Below, one piece after another: positions 27,601 through 39,600 of a stretch of DNA of 64,000 bases (position 1 is its first letter; each line of letters begins with the position of its first letter). Origin of the DNA: Opisthocomus hoazin (lineage: Eukaryota; Chordata; Aves; Opisthocomiformes; Opisthocomidae); the NCBI RefSeq assembly GCF_030867145.1, contig NC_134420.1:7429823-7493822 (forward strand), in the 5' to 3' direction. A program made the position numbers and the translations under genes. The notes beneath the pieces are model-generated. The model saw nothing but the letters and a program-made list of their open reading frames with translations. It did not search any database and was not told the DNA's origin.

Positions 27601-30600
27601 TGACTACTGTACATTACTGGATTTGCCACCACACTTTTCCCCCAAATGAACTCCAATCACAAGCATCAGTGGTAGCAGCACACGAGGAAAGAGACTTCTC
27701 TATCTTTCATACAGAAAGTCAAACCACGTGTGACAATTAGTTCTGCTACGGTTACCAGCTCACCTACACTATTGGGTTTCACAGCTTCTTCAAGTTTCAA
27801 AGCATCAAAAGAAGAGCTCCACACCTGGAAACCTAGGAGGCTCAAATGCATATCCCCAGCTCCAGATGTGCAGCCCTCACGACGGGAGGTGCAGGTGTTA
27901 CTGTCAGATTCTCGCTCAGAATCCTTACCCATGACAACCGAATAAACCTGACAACGGCAACTCCTTGTCCAATGGCTTCAGCAGCAACAACAAACTCACG
28001 CAAATCGACGTGTGCTTTTCCCTCATGCAATACAGGCCCTGAACCATTTCTTTTCTCATCTTCCCGCACTAGCAGTGTAGTTACTTCGACAGCATCGCTG
28101 GCAACCAGGGCAGGCAAAAAGCATAGACAGGGACTGGTTCAGGTTTGCCTACACTACGCCTTGTAACCAGATGTGTTTGGGATAAAAGTGGAAAACCACT
28201 CCATACTAAAAGCTTAAGCTTGGATTTACACCCAGGAATGGGCAGCGGCAAGGGATGACCCAGGAAGAAGCAAAACATTAACAAAGCACTATCCTTCCAA
28301 AGGCGATGAGAGGAAAAGTCAGCAGGGACAGCCCACGAGATGAACGAGACAGGCTGTAGCAGACCCAAGGCAGCGCAGGGCTAAGAGCAGCAATGTTTGA
28401 CTGTCCTCTGACCTACAGGCTGTCCTCTCCGGGTCAACACAAAGCTGAACCACGGTAACTGAGCTGCAGACACGGAAGAGAACACCTCTCCTACCTGCTC
28501 TGCAACGACTGGTGTACCAGCCGTGGTGTGTATGCCGCTGTCTGGGGAGACAAAACACACATATGCTCCTCCATGAGCATCGATGTTCGTTACAATACAA
28601 TCAGCACAGGTTTGGAGTTACATTAAGCATTCACTGTGTCTCTAATGCCATGATCAGACATGCTCTAGAAAGTCTATCTGGGCTAGTTTACGAAGTTATT
28701 GCCTCTAGGCATTCATCCTGACCTCCCTGGGCTGGAGGAGCTGACCAAGTGACCGTGCTGCACTTGTCCCCAGGCACAGTCACGACGGCTTCAATAGTAG
28801 TGAAAGAGCTTCTGGACCCTGACATTCAAAGGACATCCCAAATTCCAAGGGAGAAGCCAAGCTTGATCAAGAATTAATGCACTTCATCTATTTCTGTGAA
28901 AGAGAGTTTTATTGTTGTGATGTACATGGTTAAAATACTTCAAAATATTAGGAAAAAGAGTCAGCAGCTGAATTTCCATGTAATAAAAAGTCAAGCAATA
29001 CGTCAAATTAAGCAACAAACACACCAATACAAGTAGGAACTTACAAAACTGTCTGCAGTCAAAGGCTCTCTCCTAAGGTGAGCGAGGTGCCATTAGCTCT
29101 AAAGCTATACATCAAAGAGTTAATTCCTATGGTTCATATACTGGCATCCCCTTATCATTTGCCCCATGGTCTGACAGGTGTGTATGCTGTTTTGTTTAAA
29201 TGCTTTTAGGCTGCACTGAGACTGGAACGTATCAGAGAAATTAAATATCTGATGATAATAAAGAAAAAAAAATATGAGGGGGGGAGGAAAATAGCCTGCA
29301 GCTCTGCTTCAGGAAAAAAGAAAAAAAAAAACAAAACTAGAAATTACCTGTCTTTCTTCTCTCTCCTAAATTCACACACCTCCCTGAAGATCAAAAGAAT
29401 TATTTTCCAGTGGAATAAACATATCCGAGTCTCCTCTTCAACTGCTTTCTCCCTGACACCCCCCCTTTTTTTAAAAAAAAAAAGAAAAGCAGCATACCTT
29501 GGTCCTTGTGACTACTTGTCTATGCCTATGTTTGTACTTTCACTGTACTCCTTGCTAAACTCCATTTACTCAAGCAGGCTTTGGAAAATAGAAACACACA
29601 CCGAAGCCCCAAGCCCTGCTCCTCCTCTCCCACTGTTAAAGCAGAAGGTGACCAGAGCAAGGACAGATGCACGCAATGAGGGAGTCGAACTCTCAGCCAG
29701 GGAGAACAAAGAGGTTCATGGAGAAGATGACGGACCCTTCACCCCTAGCTTGCTTTGCCAACACCTCTGTCCCCCAGTGCAGATGGATCAATCCCCAAGT
29801 GACTGCACCTCCAACTGATGGTTCTCCACAGCCATCCCAGTCGGTCGTGTCCATCTTCTCCTGCCCACAGCAGTAAAACTGAGGGGACAAAGAAGACCAC
29901 CACCCACTGCTGCCACTGAGCAGGGGGGTTTGGAAGGTGAAAGACGGTGCTTTTCTGGCTCTCTGTCACTTCTTTGCAAACATTTGGCATCGTCTTAACA
30001 AACATAATGTCTGAATAGAGCTGAGAGTAACTGGTGATGCCGAATCATAAAGCCAAAGTCAAGGAGAGAGACAGGACATCATGCTGTGATTATTTGTGTC
30101 TCCTACTCTCCATTTACGCAGCGACTTCCCGATCTCTGCGTCTGAAGATCACCGTGAGAGCCCAAGGTTTTCCCAGAGGCCAACGGATATACCAATAAAA
30201 TAGCTGAAAACGGATGGTTTGCCCAGTTTTCATTGAGCTGCATTCACAGTTTTAAAGGGAAAACCTGTGATTTACAAATGTTATAGGAACAAGCACAGCA
30301 TCAAAAGGATCAAAGGTGGTATTATTATGATAACACAGAAAATATTTATTACTGCTGGCTTTCTGTTATTAGTTGTCATATCTCAAGACTTATTTTTAAC
30401 TACGTCGGCCCCTTCTGTCTCATCCACATTTTTTGTGTTCCTTCATGCCTCCTAGTGCAAGCCTGATGTGCCACAGTTCTTTTTTCTTTTTTTTTTCCTC
30501 TTCCAAACAGTCAAAGCTTACAAACTTTACGTTCAATGCACAAAACACAGTTGAAATACTTCTATTTAATGTGAAATGCGCATAACGGAGCACTTTGTGA

Positions 30601-33600
30601 AACAACCGAAAAGCAAACCTCAAATATTTGACAACTTCCACAAAATATTACAACCAAGGACCACACCTTTTCTTTCAGATGGGCTAAGGGAGCTCCAACA
30701 TCTGGCAAGGTACAAGTAATATTCTTCACTGGAACTGAACTTTGTTACAAAGACTGTCCTTTTCCATTAAAGTGTTAAAGATAAGACTGTGCTCTTTAAA
30801 TCAGAGCTTGCAGCATGTGCTTAAATTCCTTAATCTTTCAGAAGCGTTTCCAATTCCAGCTCCCCTATAGGCAGTGGCTTGTGAGAGACCTCTACTTTTA
30901 GTCTATAAATTCAGAGTTCACTTTCAGAGCTGTCATCTTCACTTTTATTAGCTGTCAGGTTCCCTCCTCACACAAACGCCACCTCCACGAGAAGAAAGAG
31001 CAAGAGGATGACAGAAACCTACATATTCAACAGCTCTGATATCAGTATTTGACGCATTGTTAAAGTGAGTACAGAGCATAGGAACTTAAAGGTCTTCAAA
31101 CAATTAACTCTGCTTTAAGGAAACTGTAAAACTAATATGAACTCCTTCCTCAATTCAAATGAGTAAGAGCTCCGAAGTCTTAACACATGCATATGTATGA
31201 ATTTTTAGTGTTTATGTAGTAATATAAACACATAGAAGATTACCATCCCGACTCAGTATATTTCAAATTTTCATAAAGCTTTTCCCTACAAACCTGAGGC
31301 CAGGCCTGCCAGCAGTATGCTCGTGTATGGAGAGCAGACACCTGGGAGGCGGCACGGCGTGGCACCAGCTTTTGTAATGCACTACAGTGGGGGGGAAAGG
31401 CAGGAAGAAACACTGATAAATGTATTCATTTCTGGAGCACTGGGAGCTTAAGGAAAAAACAAAACAAAACAAAACAAAATCTCCTCTATTTCCTTGGGAT
31501 GTCCCAGGAGCCAGCCAAGCCCCCTGCTCCCCTGGTCTCGCCTGGAATCGCCCCCGCACCACACCAAACCACTGCAGAAACTGCTGTGCCAGCCACGTGC
31601 ACAGAGCAGGCATTTGCCAATGAAGTGGGCACAGAAGCACTGTTACTGGGCACAGCATCTACTTACAGGGCTAAAAGGAAAGGATTCTCATGGCCCTGCT
31701 TGGGCTGGCCGGCAGCACTGCTTAGAGCAGGCGTCCTGCAGCCCGCATCCCTCCCCACTGCCCACATCCCTGGTGGGTAGCACCGGGGAGGCCTCCACGA
31801 CCACGCTCGCACACCTCTTCTGGCTGCCCAGTCCCTCCAGTGCTGCTTCTCCGGTTAACTCTTTTCCCGTGCCGTGGCAGAGGCCAGGCGCTGGGCAGCG
31901 AGGGCTCCCCCCCGGACGGGGGAAGGCAAGGCAGAGTATCCCTCACCACGTAGGCAGGGTCACGCCGCAGCCAGGCTGTGAAGTTTGCAGCTTTGCGTGA
32001 TCCCAGCCGGTCCGGGGGGAGCGGGAACATGAGGGGCAGAGTGGGGCACAAAGCTCAGCAGAGGGAGGAAAAAATCCTGTGTTTTGTTCTCATCCTGTAG
32101 TGTCTCCAGGCACGTTGTGGTCAACCCTTGCTTTGCTGGGGCAAACCACCAGCTCATGCCAGTGGCCATCACTGGCGATGCTCTCCAAGGAGCCGGCCAT
32201 GCTCCTCACCACAAAGCCCACCTGGGTGTTGGGGATGCAAGACAGAGCTCACAAACGTTATCTTAGCAATAATATTCATTATGAACTTACTGCCATGTGT
32301 TCTGTTGACACTATTTGCCTAGGAAGAGGAGACCGTTGTGGAATTCTTTGCAGCTACTATCCCAGCCTCGCTACCTCTCATCTGTGACCACACTCTCGAC
32401 CTTACAGGCTTCAGCAACTGCAAAATTTTAACAGCCTTGTACTAATAGCAAGAGTTTAACATTGATGTTAATAAAAGGAAAATCACTGCTGACTCTTGTG
32501 TTAAACCACTTCTGCTCAATGGCAATCATTAAAGAACTTTGCTCTTTAAAGTGCTCCTTCAAAAACCACAAAGAAATCACTCAAATAACAGTGGAGTAGA
32601 TTTTTAGGTTTTGAAGTTGAGTACTGATAAGCCTGGTATCTAGGAAACTCTGCTACAATGCAAGGCCATAAACCCACCATGTTAGCAGAGGTACTTTAAA
32701 ATAGTCAGTGCGTTTGCTCACCGTGTCAAGCAGCGGCTCTCTGCACCTTGGGTGTCGAGAACACCAATACAAGGATTTGCTTCATTCAAAGACAAATTTA
32801 CAGCAGCTCTCAGAAACTAATGGCACCTGCCAAAGCTATTCCAACCACCAGTATCGATGTGCCAGCACATCTGTTTCTCCCATTTAAATGTTTAAGATGG
32901 TACCAGTCAGAGATCACACAAAGTTTGGTGCAAATTACCCATAAAGGATTCAGCTGATCTTTACCTACATGCTGCGTAACTTCCACCATCCCAGTTAAGT
33001 TTCTGCTCATTCCATTTCTAAATAATTTCCCAATTTTTATTTAAACACCAGCAATTACATTCTGTGATTCTGTGATTCTGTAATTCCTTAAGCAAGCCCA
33101 GACAGTTAAAAAAAAAAGTCTACAACAATCCCAGTGATTCCTGAAGCTCACAAGAAATACCCATACCTCACTTTCAAGAAAACCAGAACAGCTTCTGAAG
33201 GTGAACATGGCATAGAAAAACGAGATTCCTGTCATTCAGCAAGTATGTAAAGTTCATGAAGCAGTACATTTAAACTGCTGCACATTTAAAGACTTTTTCA
33301 GCACAATCAAACAAGCTCAGGAGAGCTCTTGCACGTTCTTCTCTAAAACAAATGCAAGATAGAAAAGCAGTTCAGCGTATTTAAGTTTATACTGGTTTTG
33401 CAGGTTAAAAATAAGACTTGTGTGAATGTCTCCTTTTCCCATTCTGGTGCTGATAGCTTAATTCTACGTCTTAACATAGGCTCACTTGAGGGCTGGTCCC
33501 CTTTAACTCTTTAATAATAGTGAAGCAGGGAACTAAAACACCTCTGGAGAAGATGACCCCCTCAAAGCCGGTTAGCTGAAAAACCACCTGCCACTGTTCA

Positions 33601-36600
33601 AGGTGCACACTACATCTGAGACCACATAATGCTTTTTAACTTCACCTAATCTTTGCTGTTCCTGAACATCTTCCACAGCCTCCCAGACAAGATTATCCTT
33701 ACAGATAGCCCTGTCCTTCAAAACGCTGGAATCCAGAAACACAAAATTATCAACAAAAGCCGTAAAGCACACTTTAAGAAAAAAAAAACAAACCAGCGGA
33801 ATTAGAACAGAACTGATTATTTTTTGATACAGTGTTTGCACTGTTGTCTCTAAATTCAGGGATCTTCCCTTCCAACATCTTTCAATATGCCCGTGGTTTA
33901 CATTACTAAAGCTGTTGTCACCAGCGTGAACTACCACTTAGAGCTCAGCGGCTTCATTATGGTACCAGCAGAATGGTTTTAGATCTGATTTGGGTTTTGG
34001 TTTTCTTTTTTTATAAATATAATATGTAAGACAATATGTAATACAATATTTTATAAATACAATATGCAATACAAGTGTAACATGATCTGCATAAGGAATC
34101 CTTCCTAAAATAAGAAAGAGCTAGAAATGCAAGGCTATAGCAGGTACATGCTACAGCACTTTTAAAATGTGTCCTGACCGACTGAAATACACCTCCATCC
34201 TCTGTCCCCACCCTTTTTCTCCTACATTTTCACCCTGCAAAGCACGATCCTGCTCTCTTGTCTCTCAATCCCACACTAGGACCCCCATCTTTCCTGCCTG
34301 GGCCAAGCCGATTCCCTCTCCCAGTGAATACAGTCGCATTCCAGCGTGCTCACGCCTCCGGCCTCCTCCTGCCTGCTCCAGCCTTCTGGGACAGGAATGC
34401 AGACTGCAAAACTGGTTGTGATCCTGCAGTGGGGGCTGCGAGCAGCCCGGGCCGGGGAGCCAGAAACGCTGCCGGCTACCGCAGCACGTTACTGCTGACC
34501 ACACGCGTGAGGACACTGACCCTGCAGCTCAGGTGAACACCCACAGCAGGAGAAAGGCAGGAGCTATTGCAGCCCAGTGCCGCACTGGCACGGTCCCAGT
34601 ACCCCCAGTTTGGGAAGCTGGCACCACAGCGTAGTTGCAGTGCTTTGAACCGTTGCTGCAGAACGCTCCTACATTCCCTGCACGTGGGCATGTGCGCACA
34701 TGTGCAGGGACAAGGCCTCGGTGATTTCTGAGCTACAACTATAATAAATCACCTTCGATGTCTTAGCAACTATTGACAAGCTTTCAAAAATGACTCATGG
34801 ATTTGATGGCAAATGCCCAATAAATTAGCAGCAATTAGGGTTTTTTTGAGTTTAAATGGAACACAGGTCTCCTTTTGAAAGCATCTGAAAGTCTTTATTT
34901 AAATCACGTAGTTCCAGTATTTGTCACACAGCGAGGATTGTACTAGAATACCCTGTGCTATCGCTTTACATTGATACGTAGCTGGGTTTCTGGGGTGAAC
35001 TAAAGCAGTCCTAGAAGGTGCTGTAATTTATAGAATCATTTTACAAATCCCCACATTCCGGGCTGAAGCTCAGAATAAGCAATGTTACCAAAAAAAGGTC
35101 ATCGCAGTCAAATACGCTTCTCATGCTACGGCAGCCAAACAAGTGACCCTGCGGAATGGCTCCCCGGTCCCCTCGGGCTCGGGACGCGCTGCCGGAGCAG
35201 CGCACCGCTTCACTACCGCTGGCTCTCGCTGCGACCCGTGGATCGTCAGTACATCTCACCAACGCCATGTCCAGATCTCAAGCACCAAGTACGCCACTTG
35301 ATTACCTTGTGATAACAAAAATACAGCGCTGATGCTTTGCAGCAGTTGAAATGCATCAAGAGTGTTGTTCACAATAGTGAAGCTCCTCATTCGTCAGGTT
35401 TTTCTGCTACCAAAAGCCGTGGGCACGAGCTGGCAACCAGCGCCTTCTGTCTTGGCAGCGCAGTCCCACGGTCCCAGATACCACAGCGTCTCGCAATGGG
35501 AGAACACATCCTGCCAGATAAAACTTTTCCAGGGTGCTAGAAAGCAAGTTTCCACTCAGTAAAATTCTTTCATTTTGCTAAATTCCATCTCCATAAATAA
35601 GGACGCTATTCTAACGCTCTTTCGGAGGCCAGAGCTGGGAAAATATCCAATGTAAACAGCAAATAAAGAGCTGTTGTTTCGCATTCTGAACCAGGCTGGC
35701 TACTCGCCAGCTGTAATATAAACATTAGAGACCATGAAGCTCCTGTAACCATCTTCTTTACTTCCACCCAGGTATGTTTACTGGGCTTGTTCATACACAC
35801 AGTGTGGCAACCGTCATCCTACGCAGCTAGAAATTGGAGCGCATTAAGAGAGAAACTGGATGGCTCTACAGGAGCTGCAAACCAAATGATTATCAATATA
35901 CTATAAAGTTTTACGAGCAAGTAATTTGTGTCTTCACCAAGAAAAAATCCCCCTAAAGCCTACTTCAGAGCAAACTGGGATACTGCCAAAAAGAGTCAGT
36001 TAAGTGATGTTTAAACTTGCAGGTTTTGGATGGAGATTATATATATAAAGGTAGAGACAGGTTTTCTAACATATATTCTGCAAAGAGTTATTTGCTTTAG
36101 AAGAAGGTCACAGCAGCTCAGGAGCTTTAAATCCATTTTTGACACAAATTCCTTTGGGGGGAGGGAAACAGCTTCCCCTCCGCCCCCCCCCTTTTTTTCC
36201 TTCCTCCTTTTTTTAAAAAAATTAATAAAGCGGCATGCTGACACTTACATTTCTGTGCTCACACACACAAAATTCAGAGGACCAGTCCTACGTTCCTTTA
36301 CCAGAGGCTGCTCCCTACATTAGCAGGGGATATGCATAATTACACTGTTATTTTATGAGGTATGCGATAAACTGAAAGTTGTCCTGAAATTCGTTAAAAT
36401 GACAGAAGTGCATTCTGGTGAAGTAAACAAATTGCATAGTAAAAATACTTCACACTTCTCACTACACTTGTCTCAAAAACCAATTTATTCTCAACTTGTT
36501 GCCAGTTCTAACAAATTGGGGTGATCTTGCAAGGCAGGCAGATACCCTTCTCAGGAACAGAGGGGAGGCACAACCCAAAGCCTGATCCACATCCGTGGAA

Positions 36601-39600
36601 GGGGGAAAAAAAAAAATAAATTCTTTCTGATCTTCTGACACTGATGACTTCCAGACTGGATTTGCCTACCGTATTTCTAACAGCTATTCTGAAATGTCAA
36701 TTTGGTTTTCCTCAGAAAAAGAAGTAACAAGTAGCTTGCTACTTATTAACCCAATTTCCTCCTTTTTCACCTCCCTAAAATTGATACAGTTTATTTGCCT
36801 ATGAACAATGAAGCTCCCAGAAAGGGAAACCTCACCACACTTTGAATTGTTACTATTCTATTTTAATTACAATGATGTTAAGTGATTATACTGGTTACAT
36901 TATACAATATTATGTAATCATTCCATGATTTTTTTCAACAACTAAAATGTCTGCTTTTTTAAACGGCTCTAACTCCAATTGTATACTATATTATCTTATA
37001 ATTTCCTATAATATATTGTTTTTAAAAGAAGAGAGAGATGCTGGCTCAATTTATACACTCATTATTTTTCCCTTAATTTTGTCCCTTCCCTTTTCCACAT
37101 AAAATAATCATCTAACCAGTAACCGGAGATTTAATATTTCAAACTTTGAGAACAAACATTACTGTAAATAAATAGAGAAAAAAGCATGTTCAATGAAATT
37201 GAAATGGACATTTCGTTGCCAACACAAGCATTTACTAAAGTAGGCTTTCTTCTGGCATCACAGAAATGCTGGAAGCCAGGACGGAGTTTTGTTTTGTTTT
37301 TTTAAATAATTACTAAAGGGTTACTCACATCATGTAATTTGAAGGATTTTTACTACAATGCACAGTATCTGCACAAAGCAGACCTTCGCCCTCAGACCAA
37401 GGTGTTCTCTCTTCTACACACACACTAAGACACGGGGGAAACGCTGACATTAAATTTGCAAGATGGCTGCAAATGGAAACCTGCATCTGTCCTGCTCTTG
37501 GATCCAAAAACCTGGAGGGGCCCGCGCCAACTCGCGGCACCCAAACTCGCCGCGGGCGCTGCTGTCGCGAGCGGGAGGTCCTCGCTGGTGAGCGGCCCAG
37601 CGGCGGCAGCTCCGCGGCTGCGCTGCGAGGTGGCACGGCCCCGCGCCGCACGGGCTCCCGCGCCCTGGCGGGATGATCTGCGGCCCGTCGCACGCCGCCC
37701 CGGGCTGCTCGCTGTGCTGTGCTCAGATGGAAATGGCGGGAATATCTGAGCAACTGGGAGAAGGTAGTGGCCACGATCCAAGTTTACGGAATGCACCGAG
37801 CACCTTTGGAAAAGTTGTGCAATAGTTTGCAAAGCTAGTTTACAAAACTGATTTTTTTTTTTCCCCCCAAAACTATTCCATAATCTGATGCAACACTGAA
37901 AAAAACAGGATCTTAGGCCAGAAACCTGAATTTTGGCACAGAGGGAATAGATGATCTGCCCTCTCTCTCTGTAGGTAAGCAGAAAGGAGGAAAAATTTGG
38001 AAGCCCTTCCCGCCTCCGCCTCCTCATCGCAGTGATAAGCATCTACCACCTAGAGAGCTGTAAGTAACTATTAAGGTCCGATTAAGATGCTTTATAAAAC
38101 ATAATAAGTCATGAGATAGTATAAGCACATACAAAATATCTTATGAGCAACTAGTAATAATGGCTGAGGCGTTCGTAACTGTCTCTGTGATTTCAACACC
38201 TTCCAGTAAAACCAATACTATGCTTGTCTCAAGCAATACTCCTTCTTCCCAGAAATCTCTTTTCCTCCTCCGGATACAAAAGACTTGGGCATGATTCATT
38301 TTTGCACAACCTTTTAAAATTGCTTAAACACCTTAGGACATGCAAGCAGGATGATAGATGTTTAACTCCACCACCACCGCATTTATACAGCAATCTTGTA
38401 CCTGCGTGTGGGTTTTGAAAGAGTTTGGATTTGGGTCACCCCACCAAAGATGACAAATAAAATTCCCTGTGAACTTTACTTGGGAAACTTTGTTCCAGTT
38501 GAAATTGCAATGTCATAAAGTCCAGGTACGTTATTACACATACATGATTATACTTCAAAACTCTATAGACGCAGCAACAATGTACGAAGTTGACTGAAAA
38601 TGGAACTTGGAGAACAATATCAGAACAAAAGCAAAGTAAGAAAACTTACAAGGACTGTAAACCGCTTAATCCTCTGATGGCCTCATTAGGTACAGTCTTC
38701 AGCTGATTGTTCTGTAGGGTGCTGTAAAAATCCACTGTGTTAGTAAAGTCGAATTTGGCAATAATCTTTATCAACAGTAGAGGCGACAGAAGAGCCCATG
38801 GTCTTGTTACCGTTTCACTTCTAGTGTACATAAAAGCATGCAGAATTATCAAGACCAGACACCCAAAAGCAATGATGAAACAAGAAAATGGTCTACTTCA
38901 ATTTCATTTACAACTCATTAACTAACTGCACAAATTTGCAGAGAATAAGCCTCTGACATAATACACTGAAATTCTCCTTGGGAACTCACTGAAGAGGTTG
39001 AACAACTTAACACTGGTACAAATTTGCTACAATGAATGATATTTTATTCTTTTCTTGTGAAACCATCCTCTACATGCTACAAAATACACAAACCTCTAAT
39101 TTTTGTTAAAGCCGCATCAATACACAATGCACTAACGATCTAATTTACAAAGTGTGTTCACAACAAAGCACCTCTGGGCACAACATTAAAAAGACACAGA
39201 ACGAAACTAGAGCCAAGCTGAATTAAGTTATACTTGGGGTTTTTTTATGAACTTCTCTTACGGGACAACATATTATTGCATGATGATTTCTTTTATAAAA
39301 AAGAATGTAAGTAACTGAGATCTCACACATTATAAAATCTTACTAGATTTTGGTGCATACAGGGGTAAAAATTCAAGCGGACAAGTAAGCTGTTAATCAT
39401 AGAATCACAGAATCATTAAGGTTGGAAAAGACCTCTAAGATCATCAAGTCCAACCGTCAAATTAATTAATAAATATCCAAGTCCCAAATTTTTCAAGAAC
39501 TGCTAGAATTCCAGGTACCTCCAGTGTTGAGTATCCTGATGGAGATACCTTCAAGAGCCCCAACACTGCACTCAACTTACAAAACATCACACGAAGTAGT

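Larger units (their letters stand above)
26932..37328 (-). other. LGR4 intron 4, 3' part
   Basis: This is long intronic DNA. It includes GC-richer patches at 27,880-28,560, 31,480-32,050 and 34,200-34,720, a (CA)n run near 27,240, and AAAAC pentamer repeats at 31,453-31,478. It also has CR1-like octamers at 33,060 and a pyrimidine tract at 36,173-36,214. The open frames of 90-190 codons here have no domains, no supported splice sites and mostly low-complexity residues. I see no second gene. Confidence 0.7.

Noticed and set aside
29252..29818. 188-codon plus-strand open frame in intron 4
   Set aside because: Lys-rich low-complexity start from A-runs, no domain, no splice or conservation signal, and it is antisense to LGR4.
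37425..38042. 205-codon minus-strand frame across the intragenic CpG island
   Set aside because: No recognised family; the open length is explained by few stops in GC-rich sequence. The overlapping frame ending at the phase-matched donor is the more interesting one and is reported as a hypothesis only.
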